6,670 nt of DNA, taken from assembly GCA_910585505.1 (NCBI GenBank), contig CAJUFF010000153.1, forward strand, positions 1-6,670, written 5' to 3'. Every line of letters begins with the position of its first letter. The first letter of the stretch is position 1. Under the pieces are notes generated by a model, which had not been told where the DNA came from, did not search any database, and saw only the letters and a list, made by a program, of their open reading frames with translations. Below, in pieces: positions 6,504-6,670 of this stretch. The stretch comes from an uncultured Ruminiclostridium sp. GTDB lineage: Bacteria > Bacillota > Clostridia > Oscillospirales > Ruminococcaceae. Position numbers and translations under genes: made by a program.

Positions 6504-6556
6504 AAAAATACCGCTTAATGAGACCTTCTAAAGGGATTGTTAAGCGGTATTTTTTT
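6504..6556 (+). terminator. Rho-independent terminator of tRNA-Thr
   Basis: A perfect 15-bp stem, AAAAATACCGCTTAA (6504-6518) with TTAAGCGGTATTTTT (6540-6554), starts one base after the encoded CCA and ends in a run of seven T (6550-6556). The 21-base loop holds a small nested hairpin, CCTT-CTA-AAGG (6524-6534). The A-run on the left arm could let it work from the other strand as well. Confidence 0.93.
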
Positions 6557-6617
6557 ACCGAAAATTAAAATTGTGCGCTATTTGTGCGACATTTCAAAAA
6601 AATTACATTAAACAATA

Positions 6618-6670
6618 CTTATACTAATAACCATTTTGACACAGGATAAAATCATAGTCAAAATGGTTAT
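6618..6670. repeat. Palindromic repeat, truncated by the window end
   Basis: ATAACCATTTTGAC (6627-6640) and GTCAAAATGGTTAT (6657-6670) form a perfect 14-bp stem around a 16-base loop and run to the last base of the window. The left terminus CTTATACTAAT (6618-6628) is the reverse complement of ATTAGTATAAG at the right end of the element at 2801-2933, while the stem sequence differs. If it belongs to the same family, TAGTATAAG should follow just past the window. Confidence 0.6.

Noticed and set aside
6571..6588. Direct repeat TTGTGCG at 6571-6577 and 6582-6588, 11 bases apart
   Set aside because: Too short, and no promoter or gene nearby to make it an operator.

Overview
The window reads as chromosome from a spore-forming, anaerobic Firmicute of the class Clostridia. 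Evidence: a stage IV sporulation gene (spoIVA), a SipL-type spore-coat partner with DUF3794/SPOCS and LysM domains, strong AGGAGG ribosome binding sites, a sigma-A consensus tRNA promoter, and a surface lipoprotein glycoside hydrolase typical of gut or rumen plant-fibre degraders. Dense hairpin repeats between genes fit Oscillospiraceae/Ruminococcus-like genomes. That family-level placement is inference.

Layout. Positions 1-216: no gene; a hairpin-forming repeat (54-124) and a strong terminator (133-179). 217-2433, minus strand: a complete 738-aa GH74-type, Asp-box-rich extracellular lipoprotein. 2434-3209: a 776-base divergent intergenic region with a weak GH74 promoter, an 8-bp inverted repeat, a branched fold enclosed by a 15-bp stem (2630-2717), a hairpin at 2733-2757, a double palindromic MITE-like element (2801-2933), an abutting hairpin repeat (2925-2989) and the sipL leader. 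3210-4757 and 4772-6247, plus strand: sipL and spoIVA, 14 bases apart, almost certainly one operon. 6314-6347: terminator. 6350-6410: phased A/T tracts and a perfect sigma-A promoter. 6427-6502: tRNA-Thr(GGT). 6504-6556: its terminator. 6618-6670: one end of another palindromic repeat, cut by the window edge.

How the genes work together. SpoIVA is the ATP-hydrolysing protein that polymerises on the forespore surface as the coat basement layer. In Clostridioides difficile, SipL binds SpoIVA through its LysM domain and is needed for coat localisation. Here the two partners are co-transcribed, so the operon is a coat basement module. The GH74 gene has its own terminator, points the other way and has no evident link to sporulation; it probably acts on xyloglucan or a related beta-glucan outside the cell. 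tRNA-Thr is an independent unit.

No clearly new protein system is present. The least explained material is the non-coding DNA: the branched fold at 2630-2717, and a set of hairpin repeats that share terminal motifs (TAGTATAAGGC / GCCCTGA and CTTATACTAAT) but have unrelated stems.
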